From the NCBI GenBank assembly GCA_964523295.1, contig CAZGAH010000087.1:1-18129 (forward strand): 18,129 nucleotides of DNA, written 5' to 3'. Source of the stretch: CAZGAH01 sp964523295. Its GTDB lineage: Bacteria > Desulfobacterota > Desulfovibrionia > Desulfovibrionales > Desulfovibrionaceae. Every line of letters starts with the position of its first letter. The first letter of the stretch is position 1. Positions 1 through 7,153 of this stretch are shown here, in pieces. The notes under the pieces are model-generated. The model was not told where the DNA came from. It did not search any database and worked only from the letters and a program-made list of their open reading frames with translations. The position numbers and the translations under genes were made by a program.

Positions 1-40
1 CTTGTTATCGCAAGCACAACGAGGTTTTTTTATTTTTTTT
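1..40 (+). terminator. Possible rho-independent terminator of a rightward transcript entering from the left
   Basis: A weak stem (CTTGTT with AACGAG, one G-T pair, 11-nt loop) is followed directly by a long T-rich tract at about 25-40. This is the layout of an intrinsic terminator on the plus strand, but the stem touches the window edge and part may be missing. No gene it would serve is visible. Nothing else is seen between here and the peroxiredoxin stop at 99. Confidence 0.35.
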
Positions 41-98
41 GATGGGGGATTATGGTCAGCTGCGATGACGCCCCCTGATGCGCGACGACGCCTTCGGA

Positions 99-830
99 TC
101 AATCGAAGGCCATGCCGACCTTCCACTCCTTCCAGACATTGCCGACCAGCTCCGGGCCGGGCTTGAGGGTCGCCTTGCCCGGGCGCCAGCCCGAGGGTGT
201 TGCCTGGGCACCCTTGCTCTCGCGAACGAGCTGAAAGGCCTGAACCTGGCGCAGAGTCTCAAGGATGTTGCGCCCAACCGGCGGGCTCATGATCTCGAAG
301 CTCTGGATTACGCCGTCGGGATCGATGATGAACCGGCCGCGTACGTCCACGCCGGCAGCCTGGTCGTACACGCCATACACCTCGCCGATTTTTCCGCCAG
401 CGTCGGAGAGCATGGGAAAGGGCACCGTGCCGGCGGTAACCATTTTTGACAGCTCGTTGTCCACCCACATCTTATGCACGAACATCGAGTCCACGCTCAT
501 GGACAGGAATTGCACGCCCTGGGCCGCGAAATCGGGATTCTTCTCGGCGACCGCCGAGATTTCGGTGGCTCAGACAAAGGTGAAGTCGCCGGGATAAAAA
601 CAGAGGATGACCCATTTGCCGAGATAGTCCGAAAGCCTGACCGAGGTGAACGCCCCGTTGAACCAGGCCGGTGCGGCAAAATCCGGGGCCTTTTTTCCGA
701 TAGCGATCATGGATTTTCCTCCTGTGGGTGTCGGATGAGCCGATGGTGCAGCAGCGGACTCAACCGGTGGCTCGACCTCGACAGGCCCGCCGCCGGGCCT
801 GGTGCATCCCGCCGGTTTTTCATCAGCCAT
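99..830 (-). CDS. Selenocysteine-containing peroxiredoxin (AhpC/Prx1 type), in-frame UGA read as Sec
   Basis: Thiol peroxidase of the AhpC/TSA family that reduces hydrogen peroxide and organic hydroperoxides, probably in the cytoplasm. The frame is open from 830 to 99 except for one TGA at 570-572. That codon stands where the peroxidatic cysteine belongs: the local protein reads YPGDFTFV-U-ATEIS, which fits the family P-x-x-x-T-x-x-C motif. Sequence on both sides of the TGA keeps family features (GRFIIDPDG and SGWRPG downstream), so decay is unlikely. Two starts are plausible. ATG at 830 is preceded by AAAGGAGGA and gives 243 residues. ATG at 710 is preceded by GGAGGA and gives 203 residues, the usual family length, with Sec at position 47. 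The extra 40 N-terminal residues are Pro/Gly-rich. The C-terminal resolving cysteine is absent (GAQATPSGW), so the enzyme looks like a 1-Sec type. The coding span shown uses the upstream start. Confidence 0.88.
542..559 (-). promoter_or_regulatory. Candidate bacterial SECIS hairpin
   Basis: Immediately downstream of the TGA the minus strand forms a perfect 7-bp stem, TCTCGGC with GCCGAGA, closed by a GGTC tetraloop. There are 17 nt between the UGA and the loop, and the loop begins with G. Known bacterial SECIS elements have a small apical loop with an early guanosine about 16-37 nt after the UGA, so position and shape agree. The hairpin lies inside the coding sequence, as expected in bacteria. 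Confidence 0.72.
570..572 (-). other. Selenocysteine codon (UGA) at the peroxidatic position
   Basis: TGA on the minus strand, in frame with the peroxiredoxin codons on both sides, replacing the peroxidatic Cys of the family. Insertion of Sec would need SelA/B/C/D, which are not in this window. Confidence 0.85.
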
Positions 831-904
831 GGATTCCTCCTTTGTCAGGGGTAATGAGGACGTCTGTCCCGTAGCGCGTTCGCGGCAGGACGAATTCACC
901 TCCA

Positions 905-933
905 ATTATACACGGGATTGGGATGCTTGTCAG
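905..933 (-). promoter_or_regulatory. Sigma-70 promoter of the peroxiredoxin gene
   Basis: On the minus strand a -35 box CTGACA (928-933, five of six consensus bases) is followed after 17 bp by a perfect -10 box TATAAT (905-910). Transcription would begin near 898, leaving a leader of about 68 nt before the ATG at 830. It lies between the vgrG terminator and the peroxiredoxin gene and excludes any start codon at 903-905. Confidence 0.75.
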
Positions 934-968
934 CAGGCGCGGCGAGGACAGGGCAAAGACGAAAAATG

Positions 969-996
969 AATTGCCGACAGGGGGTTGTCGGCAATT
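969..996 (-). terminator. Rho-independent terminator of vgrG
   Basis: A perfect 11-bp inverted repeat (AATTGCCGACA with TGTCGGCAATT) around a 6-nt loop. On the minus strand it is followed by CATTTTTCG, giving a short U tract. It lies 77 bp past the vgrG stop and just before the peroxiredoxin promoter, so it cleanly separates the two transcripts. Confidence 0.75.
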
Positions 997-1072
997 CGGG
1001 GACAGTTTTCCCGGAGAAATGCTGGTTCGGTGCGAAGCGCGCGCCGGGTTGTCAGAGGAACCGGCGCCGGCC

Positions 1073-3803
1073 TCAATCGATGACGAAGCGCTGCCCGCCC
1101 AGGCTCATGTGGCCGCCGTTTGCATCGACGACGAATTGTGACGTGCCCTTGGCCACGGTCACACCCGTTTCGGCCAGGGTAACGCTGGTCGTGGTGTTCT
1201 TGTGTTTCAGTTCGATGGAGTCTTCCAGGATACTGGCCTTGGTTCCCTGCATCTCGACGACGACGCCCTGATCGTTGAACGTCGCCTTGGAGGTTTTCGT
1301 TCCGTCGGTGAACAACACTTCTATCGAAGTGTTCGTGATGGTGATCTTGCTGGCCTCGTGATGCTCCTTGTAGCCTATAACGATGGTATTTCCGCCTGAC
1401 AGCTTGATCGTCGCCGTTTCCTTGTTGGCTATTTCGATATCCAATGCTCCGGCGGCTGCACCCAGTTTAATCTCGGATGCAAACGTCATATCTTGCGTCT
1501 GCGCCGCCGTCTTATGCGAGCGATCCGCGACCGCAAGCGCAAGCACTGCATCGGTCTGGATATTCTTCGCGACCTGGAGTTCGATGCCTTGTTCGCCCAG
1601 TTCTAAGGTCGCGGTGTTGTGCTTCTCCATGACGGTTTCTATATGGGCGACGACATCTGAAACTTTCTTGTACGCAAGCGCCGTGGCGGCCACTCCCCCC
1701 ACCCCGAAAAGGCCGGAGAGCACGCCCATGCCCGATTTGAAGCTGGTGGACTCGTCATCCCAGGTGCCAAGTGAAGAAAACAGCTCTTGAAAGCCATNNN
1801 NNNNNNNAGTTCCCTGCGGCCATGCCCGCCAGGGCATGGATGGCGGAATTGAACTGTGCGCGCATTTTCTGATCAGTGCCAGCGCCCAGGGTCACTTCCT
1901 TCAAGCCGATGATACCTTTTTCTTCGGTCACGCTGTAGGCCTCGGAGCCCAGTTCGATGCGGTTGCCGCGCGTGTAGGAGACCGTATTCATCAGCTTGGC
2001 CTCGGCGGCCAATCCGCCCACGATTTCCAGCGTGCTGCCGACGGTGAGTTCGTTGGCGATGCCGACGGTTGCCCCGGACTTGGCGCCCAGAACCATCTCC
2101 ATCACCGCGCCGCCGGTGAACTCGTAGACCTCGCCGTCGGTTTTCCGGATGAACCCGCCGCCGTCGTCGTCGCCGCCACTGTCACCGCCATCACCGCCAC
2201 CGCCATCACCGCCGCCACCGTCGCCGCCGCCACCATCACCGCCGCCGCCACTGTCGCCGGTGCCGACGTCCTTGATGCCACCGAGCCCCATGAAGGAATT
2301 GCCTTGCGGAGCCCACAGGCCAACGAACTGGTTGCCAGGCTTGTCGCCCATGACCAACTGGTTGCCGCTGGTGGTTTTGAGGATGTTCAGCCGCGAGTTC
2401 TTGTCCTTGATGATGTGATCCGACAAGGCGTTTTCAACGGCCCCGACGATGACCGGCCGGTCGACGTCGCCTTCGACGAAGCTGAGCACTACCTCCGTGT
2501 CCTTGAGCAGCGGAAAATGCATGCCCTGCTCCTGTCCGGCGTAGGGCTGTACCAGGCGTATCCAGCACGAGGCCTTGCCGCCCGTCCCGGCCAGCTCGAA
2601 CGGCAGACGCACCTTGTACCGTCCCTGATCGTCCACCTCCGCGAACTGGCCGCTGCCGGCGGCGTCGATCGTGGCGGTATACAACCCCGAAGGCCGGGGG
2701 ACGGGAGTCGTCCGTAGCGACCGGTACTGTTTTGTCGCCGGCAATGCGGTAAAGCTGTTCGCATAGGTCGGCCGCGCGTCGCCGTCGTCGTTTACGGCAA
2801 GGCCGACATCGGTCAGCGCGCTGCGGTTGCGCCCCTGATGCTCCACCTCCGAGGCCAGCCACTCCATGTTGACGCTCTGCCTGGGATGCCCGGTCAGGCC
2901 GAACAGCCAGCCGGGGCTCATGACCAGGGCCGTGCTCTGGCCCTGGGCCACGACTTCGCGACAGCCGAACTCCTCGGCACGAATCTGGGCCAGGCGGTTG
3001 CCCTCGGCCTGGGTCTGGAAGGCGTCGCCATAGATACAATGCTCGCCCAGGCCCTGGGCGGAGACCGTGGCTTTGGCCTCCAACTCCAGGTTCGGATGCA
3101 GATAATTATAGTCCTTGAGCACGACCGTTTCCGGCACGGTATTGATCTGCAACGACAGGGACGTGGCCACGGGTTCGCCCAGCCGGTCGTCCAGTCCGGC
3201 CACGGGAGCGAAGCGCAACGGCGCAGGGTCGAGCCGGACATGGGTCAGCTTAGTGTCCGTGATGATCATGGTTTCCTGGTCGTCGCCCTGCTGGAAGAAA
3301 TAATAGATTCCCCACTTTTCCATCCAGCGCGAAATGAAGTCGAAATTCGTTTCGACGCACTGGCAGGTGTAGTCGCGCGCGGCGTACGAATTCTGCAGGC
3401 GCAGCTCGTAGTTGCTGACGGTGCTGCTGGTCATTATCTGTTCGATGATCTGCGGCACGCTCTGGTTCAGAAACACCTGGGTCTGGCGCGTCATCTTCAG
3501 GGCATAGGCCCGCGGCCGCAACGTCACACGCAACAGCAGCTGGTCATTGCGGTATTCGCTCTGCCCGGACTCGAATATCAGGCCATGATACACGCGCTTG
3601 CCCTGCGGGCACAGCAGGGTCAGAGTCCCCGGCTTGCGCAGCAGCTTGCCCTGGTCGAGGTCGAGCTGCTGCGTCACGAGCAGCAGATCGAAAGAATACA
3701 GCTGGCTCAGGGCCTCGCGTCCGGTGAATTCGGCCACGGTGAAGGTTGCGGCGTCGAGGCCGGCGACGCTGAAGGCTATCGTGAACTGCTCGCTCGCACT
3801 CAT
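1073..3803 (-). CDS. vgrG: Type VI secretion spike protein VgrG (frame interrupted by an assembly gap)
   Basis: VgrG forms the trimeric tip of the type VI secretion needle and carries effectors into target cells. The ATG at 3803 has a GGGGGAG ribosome site just upstream. Residues 1 to about 370 form the gp27-like region (FTIAFSVAGLDAATF). Residues about 370-460 form the gp5-like OB fold (GRYKVRLPFELAG, then HFPLLKDTEVVLSFVEGD and RPVIVGAV). A Gly/Asp-rich linker follows, and then a C-terminal stalk rich in short beta repeats ending in SLGGQRFVID. Ten Ns at 1798-1807 break the frame; the two halves join in one frame if the true gap length is a multiple of three. The total is then about 910 residues. 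After the gap comes a glycine-rich hydrophobic stretch (GMGVLSGLFGVGG). No hcp, PAAR, chaperone or effector gene is adjacent, so this is an orphan vgrG in the window. Confidence 0.88.
1798..1807. other. Assembly gap (10 N) inside vgrG
   Basis: Ten unknown bases. The codon phases on the two sides differ as written; one T is left over before the gap and two bases (AT) after it on the coding strand. Only a true gap length divisible by three restores one reading frame. The real length may be larger than 10. Confidence 0.95.
2154..2264 (-). repeat. Glycine/aspartate codon repeat (GGGGD units) in vgrG
   Basis: A stretch built almost entirely of GGN and GAY codons, encoding four GGGGD pentapeptides and then GGD and DDD variants. 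It lies between the OB-fold core and the C-terminal stalk. Synonymous codons vary between units (ccg, gcc, atc and tcg on the plus strand), so it is an older, degenerate repeat. It probably encodes a flexible linker. Confidence 0.85.
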
Positions 3804-3870
3804 AGTCTCCCCCATGTTGCGCACTAAACGCCCAGTATATTCGGCGGACACTGCCAGTTCTGCTTTGTTT

Positions 3871-3899
3871 TCTATGGCGGTCATGCCCGCCAGTGTCAA
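3871..3899 (-). promoter_or_regulatory. Possible promoter of vgrG
   Basis: On the minus strand a perfect -35 box TTGACA (3894-3899) is followed after 17 bp by CATAGA (3871-3876), a poor -10. The spacer holds a small inverted repeat, TGGCGG-N6-CCGCCA. A better -10-like TATACT sits nearer the gene at 3834-3839 but lacks a -35. The promoter location is therefore uncertain. Confidence 0.33.
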
Positions 3900-3966
3900 G
3901 GCGCGCAAACGGCGACCAGCAGGGAAATGGTGACTATCGGACTTTGCTTTCTGGAGATTTTGCCAT

Positions 3967-3984
3967 GGGAAAAGTTCTTTTCCC
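3967..3984. repeat. Short perfect inverted repeat upstream of vgrG
   Basis: GGGAAAA-GTTC-TTTTCCC, arms of 7 bp. It lies in the 238-bp space between mnmA (stop at 4042) and vgrG (start at 3803). No T tract follows on either strand, so it is not a standard terminator. It could be an operator or an RNA hairpin. Apart from this and the candidate promoter boxes I see nothing in the space. Confidence 0.55.
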
Positions 3985-4041
3985 GAGAAGACGGTCGAGA
4001 GCGGCGGCAGCGGGGTGAGCTGGCTGAGTGGGCTGTGAAGA

Positions 4042-5127
4042 TCACGAAGACGTTGCTTCGAGGATCACTCCCCCGCCCAGCAACACCCCCTCCGTACTGT
4101 ACACCGCGGCAATCTGGCCCGGTGCGGGCGGCGTGCGCGGGGAGTCGAAGCGGATGGCGAGCGTATCGCCCGTGCAGACGACCTCTGCCGGCGTCGCTGT
4201 CTGCCGGTAGCGCGTCTGGACAAGGCAGCGGCGGGGCCACTGCTCCGGCGGGGCGAAGGCGTTCAGGTCGCCGGCCAGGCACCCCGCGCTGGTCAGCTCC
4301 TGTCTGGGGCCGACGATGAGCGCGTTCCGGGCGAAGTCTTTGGCGATGACGTACAGCGGCTCGCTCCAGGCAATGCCCAGCCCGCGCCGCTGTCCGGGCG
4401 TATAGCTCCACAAGCCGCCATGCCGGCCGAGTGTTTCACCCGCGCTGGACAGAATCGGCCCCGGAGGCCCGGGCCGCGGGCCGCCCGCCTCGGCGCGGTG
4501 CAGCAGAAAGGCCCGGTAGTCGTCGTGTTCGATGAAACAGACTTCCTGGCTCTCGGGGAGCGGCGCCGCGGTGATCGCGCGCTGCGCCAACTCCGCCCGG
4601 ACATCGGCCTTGTGTCTGTCTCCCAGGGGAAACAGCCCGCGGAGCAAACGCTCGCGCGATACCAGGGCCAGGAAATAGCTTTGATCCTTGACCGGATCGA
4701 CGCCGCGCGCGGGCATTTGCCCCCAGCGCCCGTGCTCCACGAGTCGTACGTAGTGCCCCGTGGTCAGCTGCGTCGCGCCGTATCTGCCAGCCACGTCCAG
4801 CAATACGCCGAATTTCATCAGTGCGTTGCAGCGGCCGCAGGGATTCGGCGTCAGACCGGCGCAGTAGTCCGCGGCGAAGGGCGCGATCACGCGCTCGTCG
4901 AACTCGCGGCTCAGGTCGATGTCAACGTACTGCGCGCCCAGATTCGCGCATAACCGCCCCAGGGCCTCGGCCTCGCGCAGCCGGGCCGGCGTCGGCGGCA
5001 GGAAATGCGCGTGCAGCGCTATCGTGCGCTGGCCCTGCTCACGGACGAGCGTCAGGGCCAGCAGGCTGTCGCCTCCGCCGCTGACGGCGACGGCCACCGA
5101 GGGCAGGGCTTCGGCATGATCGGACAT
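4042..5127 (-). CDS. mnmA: tRNA-specific 2-thiouridylase MnmA
   Basis: Uses ATP and a relayed sulfur to make 2-thiouridine at position 34 of the Lys, Glu and Gln tRNAs, in the cytoplasm. The 361-residue length is normal. The N-terminal PP-loop reads SGGGDS at 16-21 (SGGVDS in most members). The catalytic cysteine is C100 in NPCGRCN, with an extra C97. The family motif DQSYFLA is at 148-154. The second cysteine, which forms the persulfide, is C197 in ESQEVCFI. A C-terminal beta domain follows. The ATG at 5127 is chosen, with GGAG about 9 nt upstream; a TTG at 5136 overlaps the region right after that GGAG and is less likely. The gene follows the LprI-like pair by 88 nt and may share their transcript. 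Confidence 0.93.
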   Translation of the reverse strand: MSDHAEALPSVAVAVSGGGDSLLALTLVREQGQRTIALHAHFLPPTPARLREAEALGRLCANLGAQYVDIDLSREFDERVIAPFAADYCAGLTPNPCGRCNALMKFGVLLDVAGRYGATQLTTGHYVRLVEHGRWGQMPARGVDPVKDQSYFLALVSRERLLRGLFPLGDRHKADVRAELAQRAITAAPLPESQEVCFIEHDDYRAFLLHRAEAGGPRPGPPGPILSSAGETLGRHGGLWSYTPGQRRGLGIAWSEPLYVIAKDFARNALIVGPRQELTSAGCLAGDLNAFAPPEQWPRRCLVQTRYRQTATPAEVVCTGDTLAIRFDSPRTPPAPGQIAAVYSTEGVLLGGGVILEATSS

Positions 5128-5215
5128 GCAGAACAACTCCAGGCAATGATATCCCTGCCGGGCAACCCGGGCGGTCGCGGATTAGCGGGGCAGGGGGGGC
5201 GGGATTTCCGGTCGC

Positions 5216-6265
5216 CTACGGCGTCTCCACCTTACGCCAGTGTTTCGGATCGACGACCCACTGCTTTTCGTCTTCGTAGCAGGCCTGGGCGCGCGCCTCC
5301 TTGACCACGGCGAGCCCCTGGGCGAAGCCGTAGACGACCTGCGAGCCGCAATCGCCGATGCCGCGGGATTTGGTCATGATGGTCAGCGTCTTGTCCTTGG
5401 GATTGAAGGACGGTTCGCCGGCGATGTCGATCGACTCGGAGACGTCTACCTTGCCCGAGGTCTGGCGATCGTATTGCTTGAGGGACAGCAGCCGGCCGGG
5501 CTGGTCGCCGTTGGCCTCGAAGAGCATGACCACGAAAGGGACCTGGTAGGCTGCCTGGCCGCACTGGATCAGGGCCAGTCGCTCGTTCACGCCCAGAACA
5601 TGGATGGCCACGCCGGGTCCGGCCTTTTCGTCGCCCGAGAGCAGCCCGATGCCGTCGAGAAGGTCCGTATCGGAGAATTGTTCCCGAAAATCCGCCTCGC
5701 ACGCAGCCGGCCAGCGCAGACGCTCGAACCAGCTTTTGCGCAACGCCCAGCCCGGGGAGGCGTCGGCCGGGCCAGGAGCGGCACCGGCGGTCGGTGCCGC
5801 TTTGGGCGTCTCCTTCGGGGTTGTTTCCTGCGAAGGCGCAGCCTTCGGCGGTGCCCCTTCGGGTGGTGCCTCCTTGGGCGAGACGGCTTTCGGCGGTGCC
5901 GGGAGCGTTGGCGAAAGGGGTGCCGGGGCCTTCGCAGCTTCCGTTTCCAGCGCCTGCAGCCGCGTGGTATAGGCCGCGCGCAGGCAGGGCGCGTCGGCGC
6001 AGGCGTCCCGCTGCTTGATCCAGGCGCGTTGCACGACGCGCAGCGCCTCTTTTCCGGCGGCATCGCCAGCCCTGCTCAGGGCCCGTTTGAAAGCCGCATT
6101 CAGCCTCTCGTCCAGGCGTGAGAGTTCCCCGTCCGAGCAGATGCGTCGCTCGACCTCCGTCTCGGCCCGGCTACAGTCGAATCCGGCGGCACGCAGGGGC
6201 GTGGGCGCGATCGAAGCCGCGATCCAGATGGCAACGGCCGACAGCAGGAAAATGGCGTAAGGCAT
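5216..6265 (-). CDS. Exported protein with LprI-like N-terminal domain and DUF1176-like C-terminal domain
   Basis: A protein of 349 residues. Residues 1 to about 26 look like a Sec signal peptide (hydrophobic core, then PLRAA). The next 90 residues match the lysozyme-inhibitor LprI-like family, with FDCSRA, ERRICSD, LDERLNAAFK and QRAWIKQRDAC and paired cysteines. A linker of about 60 residues rich in Pro, Ala, Lys and Glu follows. The C-terminal part has AYQVPFVVMLFE and FNPKDKTLTIMTKSRGIGDCG, which resemble DUF1176 proteins. Its cellular role is unknown; LprI of Mycobacterium inhibits lysozyme, but that activity cannot be assumed here. It starts 8 nt after a paralogue, and GAGG precedes the ATG at 6265. 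The paralogy suggests tandem duplication followed by C-terminal divergence. Confidence 0.85.
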   Translation of the reverse strand: MPYAIFLLSAVAIWIAASIAPTPLRAAGFDCSRAETEVERRICSDGELSRLDERLNAAFKRALSRAGDAAGKEALRVVQRAWIKQRDACADAPCLRAAYTTRLQALETEAAKAPAPLSPTLPAPPKAVSPKEAPPEGAPPKAAPSQETTPKETPKAAPTAGAAPGPADASPGWALRKSWFERLRWPAACEADFREQFSDTDLLDGIGLLSGDEKAGPGVAIHVLGVNERLALIQCGQAAYQVPFVVMLFEANGDQPGRLLSLKQYDRQTSGKVDVSESIDIAGEPSFNPKDKTLTIMTKSRGIGDCGSQVVYGFAQGLAVVKEARAQACYEDEKQWVVDPKHWRKVETP

Positions 6266-6273
6266 GGCGTCCC

Positions 6274-7134
6274 TCAGGGGTGAAAGTGTTGGATGACGAT
6301 GGGGCGAATGCTCTTGTCCGGCCCGATGTACCGGGTTTGCAGCACCGGCCCGATGCTTTCGCGCTGATTTGCCAGCCAGGCGCTCAGGGCGCGCTTCGCG
6401 ATGGCGGGTATATCCCGGGCCGGATAATCGTTGGAAAAGAGCAGCAGATAACAGCCGTTCACCGCCTTGTCTCCGTTGAAAGTATAATGGACGAGCGCAG
6501 CGACGGCCTTGTCCTCGGTCGCGTCGATCCACACCCAGGCCTTTTCGATGCAGGCGTGCGCGCGGCATCCGGAAAGCACCACATGCGTGCTGTCGCTGGA
6601 GACCTCGTCCGGCGGGCCGCACAGGAATTCCGCGAGTGTTTCGCCCAGCGGCGCCGGACTGTCGCTCAGGTCGAGCCTCATGTCCGGGGCCAGACGTCTG
6701 GTCAACGCGGCAAAGCGTCTGTCCTGGCAGACTTCGCTCGTCGGCAGCCCGGCGATGTCTTTGACCCAGGCCATTGCTCCGCCTGGCCGGGTAGCCGGCG
6801 CGGTCTGTTTCTGCGTGGCGGCGGGCTGGACGAGCGCGGCGATTCTGGCCCGGCAGGCCGATTCCAGGCACTTCGCATCGGCGCAGGCGTCGCGTTCGTG
6901 AAGCCAGGCCCTTTGCTGCGCGCGCAGGGTTTCTTTGGACGCGGCGTCTTCCGCCTTGATCAGGGCCTGGCGGAAGGCCGCGGCGAGTTGTTCGTCGAGT
7001 CCGGACAGCGTCGGGTCGGCGCAGATGTGGCGTTCCGCGACCGTTGCAGCTTTGGTGCAATCGAAGCTGGCCGCCCATACGCCCGGCGGCAGGATGAGCC
7101 CCAGCGCGAGAAGCGGCACGAGGCGACAGAGCAT
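6274..7134 (-). CDS. Exported LprI-like domain protein (paralogue of the next gene downstream)
   Basis: A protein of 286 residues. The signal peptide (MLCRLVPLLALGLILPPGVWA) is followed by an LprI-like domain (FDCTKA, ERHICADP, LDEQLAAAFRQAL, QRAWLHERDACADAKC) closely similar to that of the neighbour at 5216-6265. The remaining 170 residues are unassigned. They carry several cysteines (EVCQDR, EFLCGPP, SGCRAHACIE, NGCYLLLF) and probably fold in the periplasm with disulfides. The ATG at 7134 follows GGGGG at a good distance; the longer frame to 7170 would run into the deacetylase gene. It lies 19 nt after the deacetylase stop and 8 nt before the paralogue, so it is part of one transcript. Confidence 0.82.
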   Translation of the reverse strand: MLCRLVPLLALGLILPPGVWAASFDCTKAATVAERHICADPTLSGLDEQLAAAFRQALIKAEDAASKETLRAQQRAWLHERDACADAKCLESACRARIAALVQPAATQKQTAPATRPGGAMAWVKDIAGLPTSEVCQDRRFAALTRRLAPDMRLDLSDSPAPLGETLAEFLCGPPDEVSSDSTHVVLSGCRAHACIEKAWVWIDATEDKAVAALVHYTFNGDKAVNGCYLLLFSNDYPARDIPAIAKRALSAWLANQRESIGPVLQTRYIGPDKSIRPIVIQHFHP

Positions 7135-7153
7135 GGCAAGAGCCCCCCGGGTA

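Noticed and set aside
90..110. Hairpin GCCTTCG with CGAAGGC over the peroxiredoxin stop codon, as a terminator
   Set aside because: On the minus strand no T tract follows; the downstream sequence becomes A-rich instead.
78..449. Plus-strand ORF of 123 codons opposite the peroxiredoxin
   Set aside because: It is antisense to a clear gene, has no recognisable domain, and runs on in the GC-biased frame.
570..572. The TGA read as a nonsense mutation making a peroxiredoxin pseudogene
   Set aside because: The downstream frame is intact and conserved, the TGA is exactly at the peroxidatic residue, a SECIS-like hairpin follows, and the promoter and ribosome sites are strong.
2154..2264. GGGGD run as an RTX calcium-binding repeat
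   Set aside because: RTX units follow a nine-residue GGxGxDxUx pattern with an aliphatic residue; none is present here.
1836..3827. Long plus-strand ORFs over vgrG (for example 1836-2717 and 2838-3827)
   Set aside because: They are shadows of the GC-rich vgrG gene on the other strand, with no family motifs.
3834..3839. TATACT as the main -10 box of vgrG
   Set aside because: No -35 box is found 16-18 bp upstream, so it is only mentioned in the promoter entry.
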